From Oscillospiraceae bacterium (GTDB taxonomy: Bacteria; Bacillota; Clostridia; Oscillospirales; Oscillospiraceae), in assembly GCA_017936205.1 (NCBI GenBank), contig JAGBGB010000088.1, positions 1 to 12,118 on the forward strand: a stretch of 12,118 bases of DNA. Reading direction: 5' to 3'. A program made the position numbers and the translations under genes. The notes under the pieces are model-generated. The model made no database searches and was not told the origin of the DNA. It worked only from the letters and a program-made list of their open reading frames with translations. Shown piece after piece: positions 6,811-12,118 of the stretch. How positions within the stretch are numbered: the stretch's first letter is position 1; every line of letters begins with the position of its first letter.

Positions 6811-7848
6811 TCACAGGCTCTCAGGCCACTGCTCGGAGCCCCGTAGGATCAGCTCCGTAGGCAGGCTCTCTCTCCGGCCTACCTCCGAGAAGCCCTCCCT
6901 ATCGAAGCAGTCGGCAAGCAGGCCCATGGCCCTGCGACCCATTTCATAGGCATCTCTGCTAACAACAGAGAGCTTGTAATTCAGCCACTTCAGAGCATCG
7001 ATATCATCGAAGCCGAAGAGGGAAATATCCCTCCCAACGGTCAGTCCCAATTCCAGGAATGCCTTGAGACAGCCGTAGGTGGTCATATTGTTGGAAGAAA
7101 AGATCGCCGTAGGCGGCTCCTCCAGAGAGCACAGCTCCAAAGTCTCCTCACAAGCCCGTTCCATACGGAAGTCACCCTGTCGAATATATTCCTGCCGCAG
7201 AGGGATACCGAAGTCTTCAAGAGCTCTTTCGTACCCACGGAGCCGTTCCTTACCCGGTCGGGAGTGAAGGGGGCCCGTGACGATGGCGACTCGTTTATGC
7301 CCTGCCTGCAGCATACTGCAGACTGCCTGATACACCCCGTCCTCGTCCTGTGCCACCACACGGTCGAAATGGGGATCGTCCACCTCTCTGTCTACAAGGA
7401 CAACAGGGATCCCCCTGAGCTCAAAGTCCTGCAGCAGATCCAGCGTTTCCTTGCAGTGCTCGGAAACCGGTGTAATAATGATCCCTCTGAGCCGATGCTC
7501 CCGCATGGTGTGCAGGACCTTCAGCTCTCGTTCCGTATCCTCGTCAGTGCTGTAGAGCACCACCTGAAGTCCCTGCTCATCAGCAGCAGCGGTAACACCC
7601 TGCAGGATCTTGGAGAAGAAGGGGTTGTTAATATCCGGTACAACGATGCCGATGGATCGGGACAGAGAGGTACTCAGGCTCCTCGCGGTGCTGTTGGGAA
7701 CATAGTTCAGCTTCCGAACCGCATCCATGACCTTCTTCGTGCTCTTCTCACTGACAGAAGCACTGCGGTTCATCACTCGGGATACGGTGGCTATGGAGAC
7801 CCCCGCCTCCTTGGCGATCTCATAAATATTGGCTTCCTGCTTGCTCAT
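6811..7848 (-). CDS. LacI-family transcriptional regulator of the sugar operon
   Basis: A 345-residue LacI/GalR-type DNA-binding repressor. The N-terminal helix-turn-helix and hinge region lies at about 7-60: IYEIAKEAGVSIATVSRVMN, then KLNYVPNSTARSLST. The rest is the sugar-sensing core: IGIVVPDINNPFFSKILQG near 68-86, FGFDDIDALKWL near 288-299. DINNPFF is typical of RbsR/CcpA-like members. It is the first gene of the minus-strand sugar unit, with a consensus promoter and a LacI-type palindrome in its own leader. This suggests repression of itself and, by read-through, of the kinase and transport genes, relieved by the sugar or its phosphate. The start is ATG behind GGTGGTGGGGAG, a ribosome site that is weaker than those of the neighbours. 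The family is clear; target and effector are inferred from position. Confidence 0.92.
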   Translation of the reverse strand: MSKQEANIYEIAKEAGVSIATVSRVMNRSASVSEKSTKKVMDAVRKLNYVPNSTARSLSTSLSRSIGIVVPDINNPFFSKILQGVTAAADEQGLQVVLYSTDEDTERELKVLHTMREHRLRGIIITPVSEHCKETLDLLQDFELRGIPVVLVDREVDDPHFDRVVAQDEDGVYQAVCSMLQAGHKRVAIVTGPLHSRPGKERLRGYERALEDFGIPLRQEYIRQGDFRMERACEETLELCSLEEPPTAIFSSNNMTTYGCLKAFLELGLTVGRDISLFGFDDIDALKWLNYKLSVVSRDAYEMGRRAMGLLADCFDREGFSEVGRRESLPTELILRGSEQWPESL

Positions 7849-7870
7849 CTCCCCACCACCGTTTCACCAA

Positions 7871-7886
7871 ATGTAACCGCTTACTT
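7871..7886. promoter_or_regulatory. Candidate LacI-family operator / cre-like site
   Basis: The core GTAACCGCTTAC (7873-7884) is a near-perfect palindrome with a central CG, the typical form of LacI-family operators. TGTAACCGCTTACT (7872-7885) also fits the CcpA cre consensus TGWNANCGNTNWCA except at the last base. It lies between the -10 box and the regulator's start codon, about 8-23 bases after the expected transcription start, where bound repressor would block elongation. The binder could be the LacI protein encoded here, CcpA, or both. Confidence 0.6.
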
Positions 7887-7900
7887 TTTTATCTACTACC

Positions 7901-7929
7901 AAAATACACCGATTTTTCCAACTTGTCAA
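7901..7929 (-). promoter_or_regulatory. Sigma-A promoter of the regulator and sugar operon
   Basis: On the minus strand the perfect -35 box TTGACA (7924-7929) is 17 bp from the -10 box TATTTT (7901-7906). Transcription should begin near 7894, giving a leader of about 45 nt that contains the operator-like palindrome. No comparable strong promoter is seen before the downstream genes. Confidence 0.75.
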
Positions 7930-7942
7930 TAGGGGAAAAATG

Positions 7943-7964
7943 ATTTTGTAAATACCTACAAAAT
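7943..7964. repeat. Inverted repeat ATTTTGTA-6-TACAAAAT upstream of the operon promoter
   Basis: A perfect 8-bp inverted repeat with a 6-bp spacer sits 14 bp upstream of the -35 box. A similar one with 7-bp arms, ATTTTGT-6-ACAAAAT, lies at 8106-8125. Both could be protein-binding sites; neither matches a terminator. Confidence 0.4.
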
Positions 7965-8010
7965 TCCTTTCACCCTCTTAGTGATTTTAACGAATGCCCT
8001 TTGGAGGATC

Positions 8011-8058
8011 AAAAAGACAGGGACCGCAGCCCGATGTTTCACGGCACAGCAGTCCCTG
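8011..8058 (-). terminator. Intrinsic terminator of spoIIE
   Basis: On the minus strand CAGGGACTGC (8049-8058) pairs with GCGGTCCCTG (8018-8027), ten pairs with one wobble and a 21-nt loop, followed by TCTTTTT. It lies about 95 nt beyond the spoIIE stop codon and separates that gene from the sugar operon promoter. The remaining DNA between 7930 and 8152 holds no gene that can be supported. Confidence 0.8.
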
Positions 8059-8152
8059 ATTCCGACAGAAAATTTCCCCTTTCGTGGAGAAATATTATTT
8101 CCCGCATTTTGTATTTCGACAAAATTCGCAATCAATATATGGTATGTTCTTT

Positions 8153-10087
8153 TTAGGATCCACGGAGCCGCAAGGAAACCACGATGGCTGTCATATCATC
8201 CTCGGCCTTCATTCTCCCGATCAGCAGAGCAGCCAGCTCCTGAGGGGAGGAATTTCTATAAGCAGAGATTGCCGCTTCCGTCTCCTCTCCGTATGCTCCG
8301 TCGCTGATCAGCACGAGCATTTCTCCTCTTCTCAGGGACAGCTTAAATTGCTCCGGCAGATGGTCCTCTCCCACACCAACTCCCGGAGGCGGTGTAGCTG
8401 TCCCAATTTTTTTGATCTGCTGCCCATCCCGCCAGTAGGAAGGCGCAGCCCCCCACTTGAACAGATATGCCATACCGCTGTGCAGATCCAGCTGCAGCAG
8501 GTCAATGGTGGAGAAGGCACTGCTGCCCCGCAGGAGCATATTCCCATTGAGGAGCTTTAGTGCTGCCTGAGGCTCCAAGCCGCCCTTGAGCAGCTTTTCC
8601 AGCAGGCGAATGGCATGGGAGCTGAGCTGAGCCGCCTCTGCCCCGGTTCCCATGCCGTCACAGAGGATCACGAAGTAATTGCTGCCCGGTCCCATGAAGC
8701 AGGCTCCCCGATCTCCGCAGACCTCCTTCTGCTCCTTGCTGAGGCTGCAGATACTGACCCGGGGGCTGAAGCGCCGCTCTCCCCGTTCCCCCCTCCTGCT
8801 GCCCACGTTCCGCAGGTATCGGGCAAGGAGCCCATACTCCTGCGCAAGGATCTGGCGATTCTCCTCCAACTGCATATGATACCGTCGGCGGTACAGCATC
8901 CCCTCCAACTCCCGATTGACGGTGTACAGCAGCCTGTCCATAGCGCAGCAGCGCTGTCGGAATTCCGGGGAGAAATCCTCCTCTCCCGCAATGCCCCGTT
9001 CCATGATCCTGTCAGCAGCCTTCGACAGCTCCTCATAGGTTTCCCTTGCCCGATTCTGCCAGCAGCGGTGGAAGAAGGCACATTTCCTGCACACCTGCTC
9101 CGCAGCAGCATCGAAGACCGCCTCCGCCTCGGTCTTACAGGGCTTGGGGTTCCTGGGCAGCTCTCCGCCGAGGGTTTCTAACATTACAGCTGCCTCCTCC
9201 AAGGCTAACTTGACCGTCGTATCCTCCGAGGTCACAACGGTCTTGGGCAGTAAGGGAGAACGGCTGAGGAAGTAACCCCCCACCGCTCCCGGAACCACCG
9301 AAAGGATCTGCCACAGCTCAAGCTGCCCGAAGAACAGCAGCGCCACCACAGGCAGCAGCCCGTAGGCAAAGGCTCTGACCCCCCGTCCCCTCACTGCCAT
9401 CAGCCTGCAGAACATGGCAGGCAGCACCATGGCTATGGTCATGACCGAGGGCTCCGCCCCACGGAGATCCAGAGCAATGCCCACAGCCGCCGCCGGCAGA
9501 AGCTCCCGACTGACACAGCCAATGAGCACCGCTCCCATCAGCCCCAAATCTATGTAGCCCCCTACCTCTGTCAATCCCATGACCACCGCTGCTCCGAGGA
9601 GCACTCTCGCACGGCGATCCCCTCCCAGAGCCTTACGGAAGCCATCTGTACACAGCCCTGCAAGGAGGGTCTTTGCCAGCCAAACAGAAACACCGATCTC
9701 CACACTTCCCACCAGACGAACCCCACCTAAAACGCCGCAGATCACCGAGCAGCACAGGGGCATGAACCACTTTTTCACCGTCAGTCCCGTCCCACGGAAG
9801 AGCAGCAGACTCATAGGCATCAGTACGGACAGTGCGGACAGCTCCACCGCATCCGCAGGCTCAGAGCGGAGGAAATAGCCCAAAACCGCCCCTAATGACG
9901 TGACCAAGGCGCTGCTGACACGGCTCTGGGCCCCCACCAGGCAGGCACCCAGAGGCAGCGCCTGTGTCCGAAGCTGCGCCCCTGCCAGCAGGAAGCCTCC
10001 CACAAAGCTCAAGGCATGCTGACACAGAGCCCTCAGATTCTGCTGCCTCAGGCTGCCTCGACTTCTTGAAAGCTGCGTATGATTCAT
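8153..10087 (-). CDS. spoIIE: Stage II sporulation protein E, membrane-bound PP2C phosphatase
   Basis: SpoIIE dephosphorylates the anti-anti-sigma factor SpoIIAA, releasing sigma-F in the forespore, and acts at the asymmetric septum. The 644 residues show a long hydrophobic N-terminal part with about ten membrane segments (to roughly 275), a soluble middle, and a C-terminal PP2C domain from about 440. The metal-binding motifs are all present: CDGMGTG at 476-482, ISDGAYG at 594-600 and EDDMTA at 629-634. The middle has Cys333-x2-Cys336-x5-Cys342 followed by Trp, a cysteine cluster also seen in other SpoIIE proteins. Compared with about 827 residues in Bacillus subtilis, the protein is compact, mostly in the middle region. 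The start is ATG with GGAG eight bases before it. It is transcribed alone, with its own terminator. Presence of an intact spoIIE suggests a spore-forming lineage. Confidence 0.93.
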   Translation of the reverse strand: MNHTQLSRSRGSLRQQNLRALCQHALSFVGGFLLAGAQLRTQALPLGACLVGAQSRVSSALVTSLGAVLGYFLRSEPADAVELSALSVLMPMSLLLFRGTGLTVKKWFMPLCCSVICGVLGGVRLVGSVEIGVSVWLAKTLLAGLCTDGFRKALGGDRRARVLLGAAVVMGLTEVGGYIDLGLMGAVLIGCVSRELLPAAAVGIALDLRGAEPSVMTIAMVLPAMFCRLMAVRGRGVRAFAYGLLPVVALLFFGQLELWQILSVVPGAVGGYFLSRSPLLPKTVVTSEDTTVKLALEEAAVMLETLGGELPRNPKPCKTEAEAVFDAAAEQVCRKCAFFHRCWQNRARETYEELSKAADRIMERGIAGEEDFSPEFRQRCCAMDRLLYTVNRELEGMLYRRRYHMQLEENRQILAQEYGLLARYLRNVGSRRGERGERRFSPRVSICSLSKEQKEVCGDRGACFMGPGSNYFVILCDGMGTGAEAAQLSSHAIRLLEKLLKGGLEPQAALKLLNGNMLLRGSSAFSTIDLLQLDLHSGMAYLFKWGAAPSYWRDGQQIKKIGTATPPPGVGVGEDHLPEQFKLSLRRGEMLVLISDGAYGEETEAAISAYRNSSPQELAALLIGRMKAEDDMTAIVVSLRLRGS

Positions 10088-10113
10088 GATACCATCTCCT
10101 ATGTAATACTATT

Positions 10114-10248
10114 ATTCCATTAAAAGTAGACACTTTTAATGGAATCTTTTTGTGCCGAAAGGCACAAAAAGCGTCTCATGCGAGTTTCTACGCCCTTACG
10201 GGCTATAAAAAGTAGCCATTTGCGAATGACTACTTTTTTAAGAAACTC
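10114..10248. promoter_or_regulatory. Structured hairpin cluster in the spoIIE leader / divergent intergenic region
   Basis: This gene-free stretch between the divergent spoIIE and CYTH units is packed with perfect stems. Stem A: 14 bp, 10114-10127 with 10132-10145, loop AGAC. Stem B: 11 bp, CTTTTTGTGCC at 10146-10156 with 10161-10171, loop GAAA. Group C: GAGTTTCT at 10182-10189 pairs with AGAAACTC at 10241-10248 and encloses two hairpins (GCCC/GGGC at 10192-10203; AAAAAGTAG/CTACTTTTT at 10207-10238 extended by CATT/AATG), so it can fold as a three-way junction. The last hairpin is terminator-like in both directions; stem B has no T tail on either strand. No gene ends here. If transcribed with spoIIE, it forms most of its leader; it could alternatively be a small RNA gene or a stack of repeat hairpins. 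Confidence 0.6.
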
Positions 10249-10266
10249 AGTATAAACACTGCCTCC

Positions 10267-10299
10267 ATTTTAGCACTGCCCCCCTGTTAAATCTGTCGG
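10267..10299 (-). promoter_or_regulatory. Putative spoIIE promoter with 21-bp spacing
   Basis: On the minus strand a -35-like CCGACA (10294-10299) and a -10-like TAAAAT (10267-10272) are 21 bp apart. Long spacing of this kind is known for Spo0A-activated sigma-A promoters, including spoIIE of Bacillus subtilis. The plus strand carries TGTCGGG, five of seven to a 0A box, and CGGGAAAT repeated 12 bp apart (10297-10304, 10309-10316). The predicted leader would be about 170 nt. A second -10-like TATACT at 10249-10254 has no good -35. Confidence 0.4.
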
Positions 10300-10331
10300 G
10301 AAATAGGACGGGAAATCCCAATTCTTTTAGA

Positions 10332-10360
10332 TTGACATATTTAGAAGAAAATGCTATGAT
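10332..10360 (+). promoter_or_regulatory. Strong sigma-A promoter of the CYTH unit
   Basis: TTGACA (10332-10337), 17 bp, then TATGAT (10355-10360), preceded by TGC as an extended -10. Transcription should start near 10367, which is the first base of the ribosome site AAGGAGG (10367-10373). The message would then have a leader of only about 14 nt. Confidence 0.85.
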
Positions 10361-10380
10361 ATACATAAGGAGGGATGGCA

Positions 10381-10989
10381 ATGGCAAAGGAATTGGAATA
10401 TAAGCTGCAGCTCCGATCCCCGGAGCAGATCGAGCTGATCCTCAGCTCCTCGGAGGTTCGTAAGCTGCTGTGCAGTCCCCTGAGAGACATTCCTATGGAA
10501 ACCACCTATTACGACAATGCCGCAGGAGACTTCGCCCGACTTCACTGGACCTTCCGGCACCGTGCAGAGGGAGAGGAGAAGGTAGTCTGTCTCAAGACCC
10601 CCAGCAGTCAGCCACGGGAACGGAATGAATTTCAGACCCTTGCTCCCCAAATCGACGAGACATCCGTCCTTGCCCTGATCGCACAGGGCGCCCCGGAGTC
10701 GCTGCTGCAAGTCTACAGACAGAGCGAGCTTAAAGCCACTTGCGGAGCCCGCTTCCTCCGCCGCTGTGCCATGCTGGAATTCCCCGACGGCAGCCGTGCG
10801 GAGCTGGCAGCAGACCGTGGAGAGGTCTTCGGCCCCAAGGGCAGCCTGCCCATTTTGGAGCTGGAGCTGGAGCTGTATGAGGGCTCCCCCACCGAAACCG
10901 CAGCCTTCGCCCTTCAGCTCTGCCGGAGCTACGGACTGACAGAGCAGCCCCGCAGCAAATTTTCCCGTGCAAAAACCCTGAGAGAATGA
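10381..10989 (+). CDS. CYTH domain protein (triphosphate tunnel metalloenzyme family)
   Basis: A 202-residue cytoplasmic protein of the CYTH (CyaB/thiamine triphosphatase) superfamily, whose members bind triphosphorylated substrates in a beta-barrel tunnel with divalent metal. The N-terminal signature ExExK is Glu4-Leu-Glu6-Tyr-Lys8. Other tunnel-type charged residues follow: FRHR at 58-61, Lys72 in CLKTP, Arg/Glu strands around 122-150, and the acidic strand ILELELEL at 158-165. Family activities include inorganic triphosphatase, thiamine triphosphatase and adenylate cyclase; sequence alone does not choose, though bacterial stand-alone forms are most often triphosphatases. Two ATG codons are possible: 10375 is one base from AAGGAGG, 10381 has the normal 7-base spacing, so 10381 is preferred. 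It is first in a two-gene unit; the membrane-protein gene starts 18 bp later. Catalytic function is not established here. Confidence 0.85.
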   Translation: MAKELEYKLQLRSPEQIELILSSSEVRKLLCSPLRDIPMETTYYDNAAGDFARLHWTFRHRAEGEEKVVCLKTPSSQPRERNEFQTLAPQIDETSVLALIAQGAPESLLQVYRQSELKATCGARFLRRCAMLEFPDGSRAELAADRGEVFGPKGSLPILELELELYEGSPTETAAFALQLCRSYGLTEQPRSKFSRAKTLRE

Positions 10990-11007
10990 TAAAAAGGAGA
11001 GAAAACA

Positions 11008-11772
11008 ATGGTCAACTCAAAGAAAACCCTACTCTACGCAGTGATCTTCTTGATTGCTGCTGTCGGCTGCCTTGTATGGGCACTGATCCCCCCTCCCGCA
11101 CTGGTAAATACCACGGATGTACCCTACACCGACATGACCGACAAGAACGGCTATCAGATTGATGAGCTGTATGTATACTGGGAGTATGCTTCCAGCTCCG
11201 GCGGCGATAACGAAGGCTCCTATTATCTGGCATACTTCGCAGATAAGGACAACGAGCTGTGCACCGCTTCCCTGTATTTTGACCACAATGACACCTGGAA
11301 GGAAGCTGCCCTTGCCCACGATTTCAGCGAAGAAGACCTGCTCATGAACGGCTGCTTCAGTGTCCAGAGCATCAGCAGCATCGACAAGGATCTGGGTCGC
11401 TACTACGACGAGGCTGTAGAGGAGTTCATCGCCTCCAACGAGGGCTACCTGTCTGCAGAAGAGATCAAGGACACCCGTCTGCACCTGAAGTTCGTCTGTG
11501 ACGACGAGGCAGACTATGCCTCCCAGTCCAAGGGACATTTCTACATCATCGCAGCTGTTCTGGCAGTTGCCGGCATCATCTTCCTCGTCCTGACCAAGGT
11601 GCTGAAGAAGAAGGAAGCCGAACAGGCACAGCGTCAGGCAGCCGCCTACAACCCCTACGGTGCCGCCAATCCCTACGGTGCTCCCAATCCCTACGGTCAG
11701 CCCACTCAGCCCACTGAGCCCACCCAGCCCACCACCGAGGACCGCAACAACTATCAGGGCCCCGAATTCTGA
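11008..11772 (+). CDS. Unknown two-pass membrane protein with C-terminal NPYG repeats
   Basis: I do not recognise this 254-residue protein. It has a basic N-terminus and a hydrophobic helix at about 7-28, then a polar, acidic, aromatic-rich segment (about 30-175) likely outside the cell. A second helix at about 177-196 follows, then KKK and a short cytoplasmic tail. By the positive-inside rule both ends are cytoplasmic. The tail has three exact-length hexapeptides NPYGAA, NPYGAP, NPYGQP (215-232; 18-bp DNA repeats at 11650-11703), then a Pro/Thr/Gln stretch built from PTQ and PTE. Cysteines at 85, 116 and 164 in the external part could pair. Such Pro/Tyr/Gly-rich tails are low-complexity interaction regions in other membrane proteins. 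The ATG has AAGGAG upstream and the gene follows the CYTH gene by 18 bp, so both share one message ended by a terminator. Function is unknown. Confidence 0.85.
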   Translation: MVNSKKTLLYAVIFLIAAVGCLVWALIPPPALVNTTDVPYTDMTDKNGYQIDELYVYWEYASSSGGDNEGSYYLAYFADKDNELCTASLYFDHNDTWKEAALAHDFSEEDLLMNGCFSVQSISSIDKDLGRYYDEAVEEFIASNEGYLSAEEIKDTRLHLKFVCDDEADYASQSKGHFYIIAAVLAVAGIIFLVLTKVLKKKEAEQAQRQAAAYNPYGAANPYGAPNPYGQPTQPTEPTQPTTEDRNNYQGPEF

Positions 11773-11793
11773 TCCCCCCACCTGAGTCCGAAA

Positions 11794-11827
11794 GGGACTG
11801 TCTCGAAATCGAGACAGTCCCTTTTTT
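11794..11827 (+). terminator. Intrinsic terminator of the CYTH / membrane-protein unit
   Basis: A perfect 12-bp stem (GGGACTGTCTCG at 11794-11805 with its complement at 11810-11821) with loop AAAT is followed directly by six T. It lies 21 nt after the stop codon. Confidence 0.93.
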
Positions 11828-11876
11828 AAGCGAGAAGCGAGAAGTGATAGGTGATAAGTGATAGGTGATAAGCTTG
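11828..11876. repeat. Heptanucleotide tandem array, copy 2
   Basis: There are seven 7-bp units in strict register: AAGCGAG twice, then AAGTGAT, AGGTGAT, AAGTGAT, AGGTGAT, and a divergent AAGCTTG. It begins at the base after the terminator T run. Unit sequence differs from the array at 1427-1482 but unit length and position behind a terminator are the same. It is non-coding. Confidence 0.75.
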
Positions 11877-11929
11877 AGGGATCCCCTCCGGGGCTGGATT
11901 AAAATCAATCAGCTCCCCCGAAAACGGTC

Positions 11930-12118
11930 AAATTCCGATTTTCCGCACCATTCGTAGGGGCGCGCATTGCGCGTCCGACAACCACCAAGAATTGGTGGTT
12001 GTGAAAAAATGTTTCGTTTTTCGGAAAAATACATCTTTTTCGGTGTTTTTTGTATTCATGCCGTTCCGCCATGAACCGGACGCGCAATGCGCGCCCCTAC
12101 GCAGCGGTGAACGAAGCT
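11930..12118. repeat. Palindromic repeat element, copy 2 (GTAGGGGC family), right end outside the window
   Basis: AAATTCCGATTT (11930-11941) is followed after 12 bp by the left arm, with the right arm at 12077-12100. The two 24-nt arms (11954-11977 and 12077-12100) are perfect reverse complements, 25 bp if the flanking C/G is counted. They start GTAGGGGC and continue with a CG-rich palindromic core (CGCGCA/TGCGCG) that differs from copy 1. A perfect 10-bp hairpin (11978-12002, loop AGAAT) abuts the left arm, then comes AT-rich DNA and a CATG-rich stretch. Copy 1 has the same order, with 152 against 147 bp from arm to arm. The closing outer repeat expected to the right is not reached. The stretch 11877-11929 before it shows nothing recognisable. 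Confidence 0.75.

Noticed and set aside
8115..8121. Exact Spo0A-box sequence TGTCGAA on the minus strand behind spoIIE.
   Set aside because: It lies between the spoIIE stop codon and its terminator with no promoter next to it; a 7-mer is expected about once or twice by chance in this window.
7981..8307. Open frame of 108 codons on the plus strand between the regulator and spoIIE.
   Set aside because: It runs through the spoIIE terminator and into the 3' end of spoIIE, has no ribosome site and a low-complexity translation.
10146..10171. Stem B in the spoIIE upstream region taken as an ordinary terminator.
   Set aside because: The T run is on the 5' side and the A run on the 3' side on both strands, so no T tail follows the stem in either direction.

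Overview
The window looks like chromosomal DNA from a gut-type clostridium, probably of the Oscillospiraceae/Ruminococcaceae group. It carries a spoIIE sporulation gene, a Gram-positive lipoprotein-type sugar-binding protein, strong Shine-Dalgarno sequences (AGGAGG), sigma-A promoters and many perfect intrinsic terminators. The taxon is inferred from gene content and style; no search was run.

Layout. (1) Positions 2-1108, plus strand: the 3' part of a P1B-type copper ATPase with a heavy-metal-binding domain at its C-terminus, closed by a terminator. (2) Positions 1171-1482: a palindromic repeat element and a heptanucleotide tandem array. (3) Positions 7848-1547, minus strand: a sugar operon in the order LacI-type regulator, ribokinase-like kinase, RbsD/FucU mutarotase, lipoprotein binding protein, two-domain ABC ATPase, permease. 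It ends in an 11-bp terminator hairpin. A consensus promoter and a LacI/cre-type operator lie in front of the regulator, so the regulator probably controls the whole unit together with itself. The binding protein delivers a pentose or related sugar to the ATPase/permease, the mutarotase interconverts anomeric or ring forms, and the kinase phosphorylates the sugar. Two sugar-contact positions (one in the kinase, one in the mutarotase) differ from the classical enzymes, so ribose is not certain.

(4) Positions 10087-8153, minus strand: spoIIE, a membrane-bound PP2C phosphatase, with its own terminator. Its upstream region has a sigma-A-like promoter with 21-bp spacing and a leader dense in hairpins, one group of which can form a three-way junction. 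(5) Positions 10381-11772, plus strand: a two-gene unit from an extended -10 promoter, encoding a CYTH triphosphate-tunnel protein and an unknown two-pass membrane protein with NPYG repeats, followed by a 12-bp terminator. (6) Positions 11828-12118: a second heptanucleotide array and a second palindromic element.

The most unusual signal is non-coding. Two unrelated operon ends carry the same ordered module: intrinsic terminator, heptamer array, AAATTCCGATTT box, then a roughly 150-bp element whose 24-29 bp inverted arms differ in sequence between copies but stay complementary within each copy.
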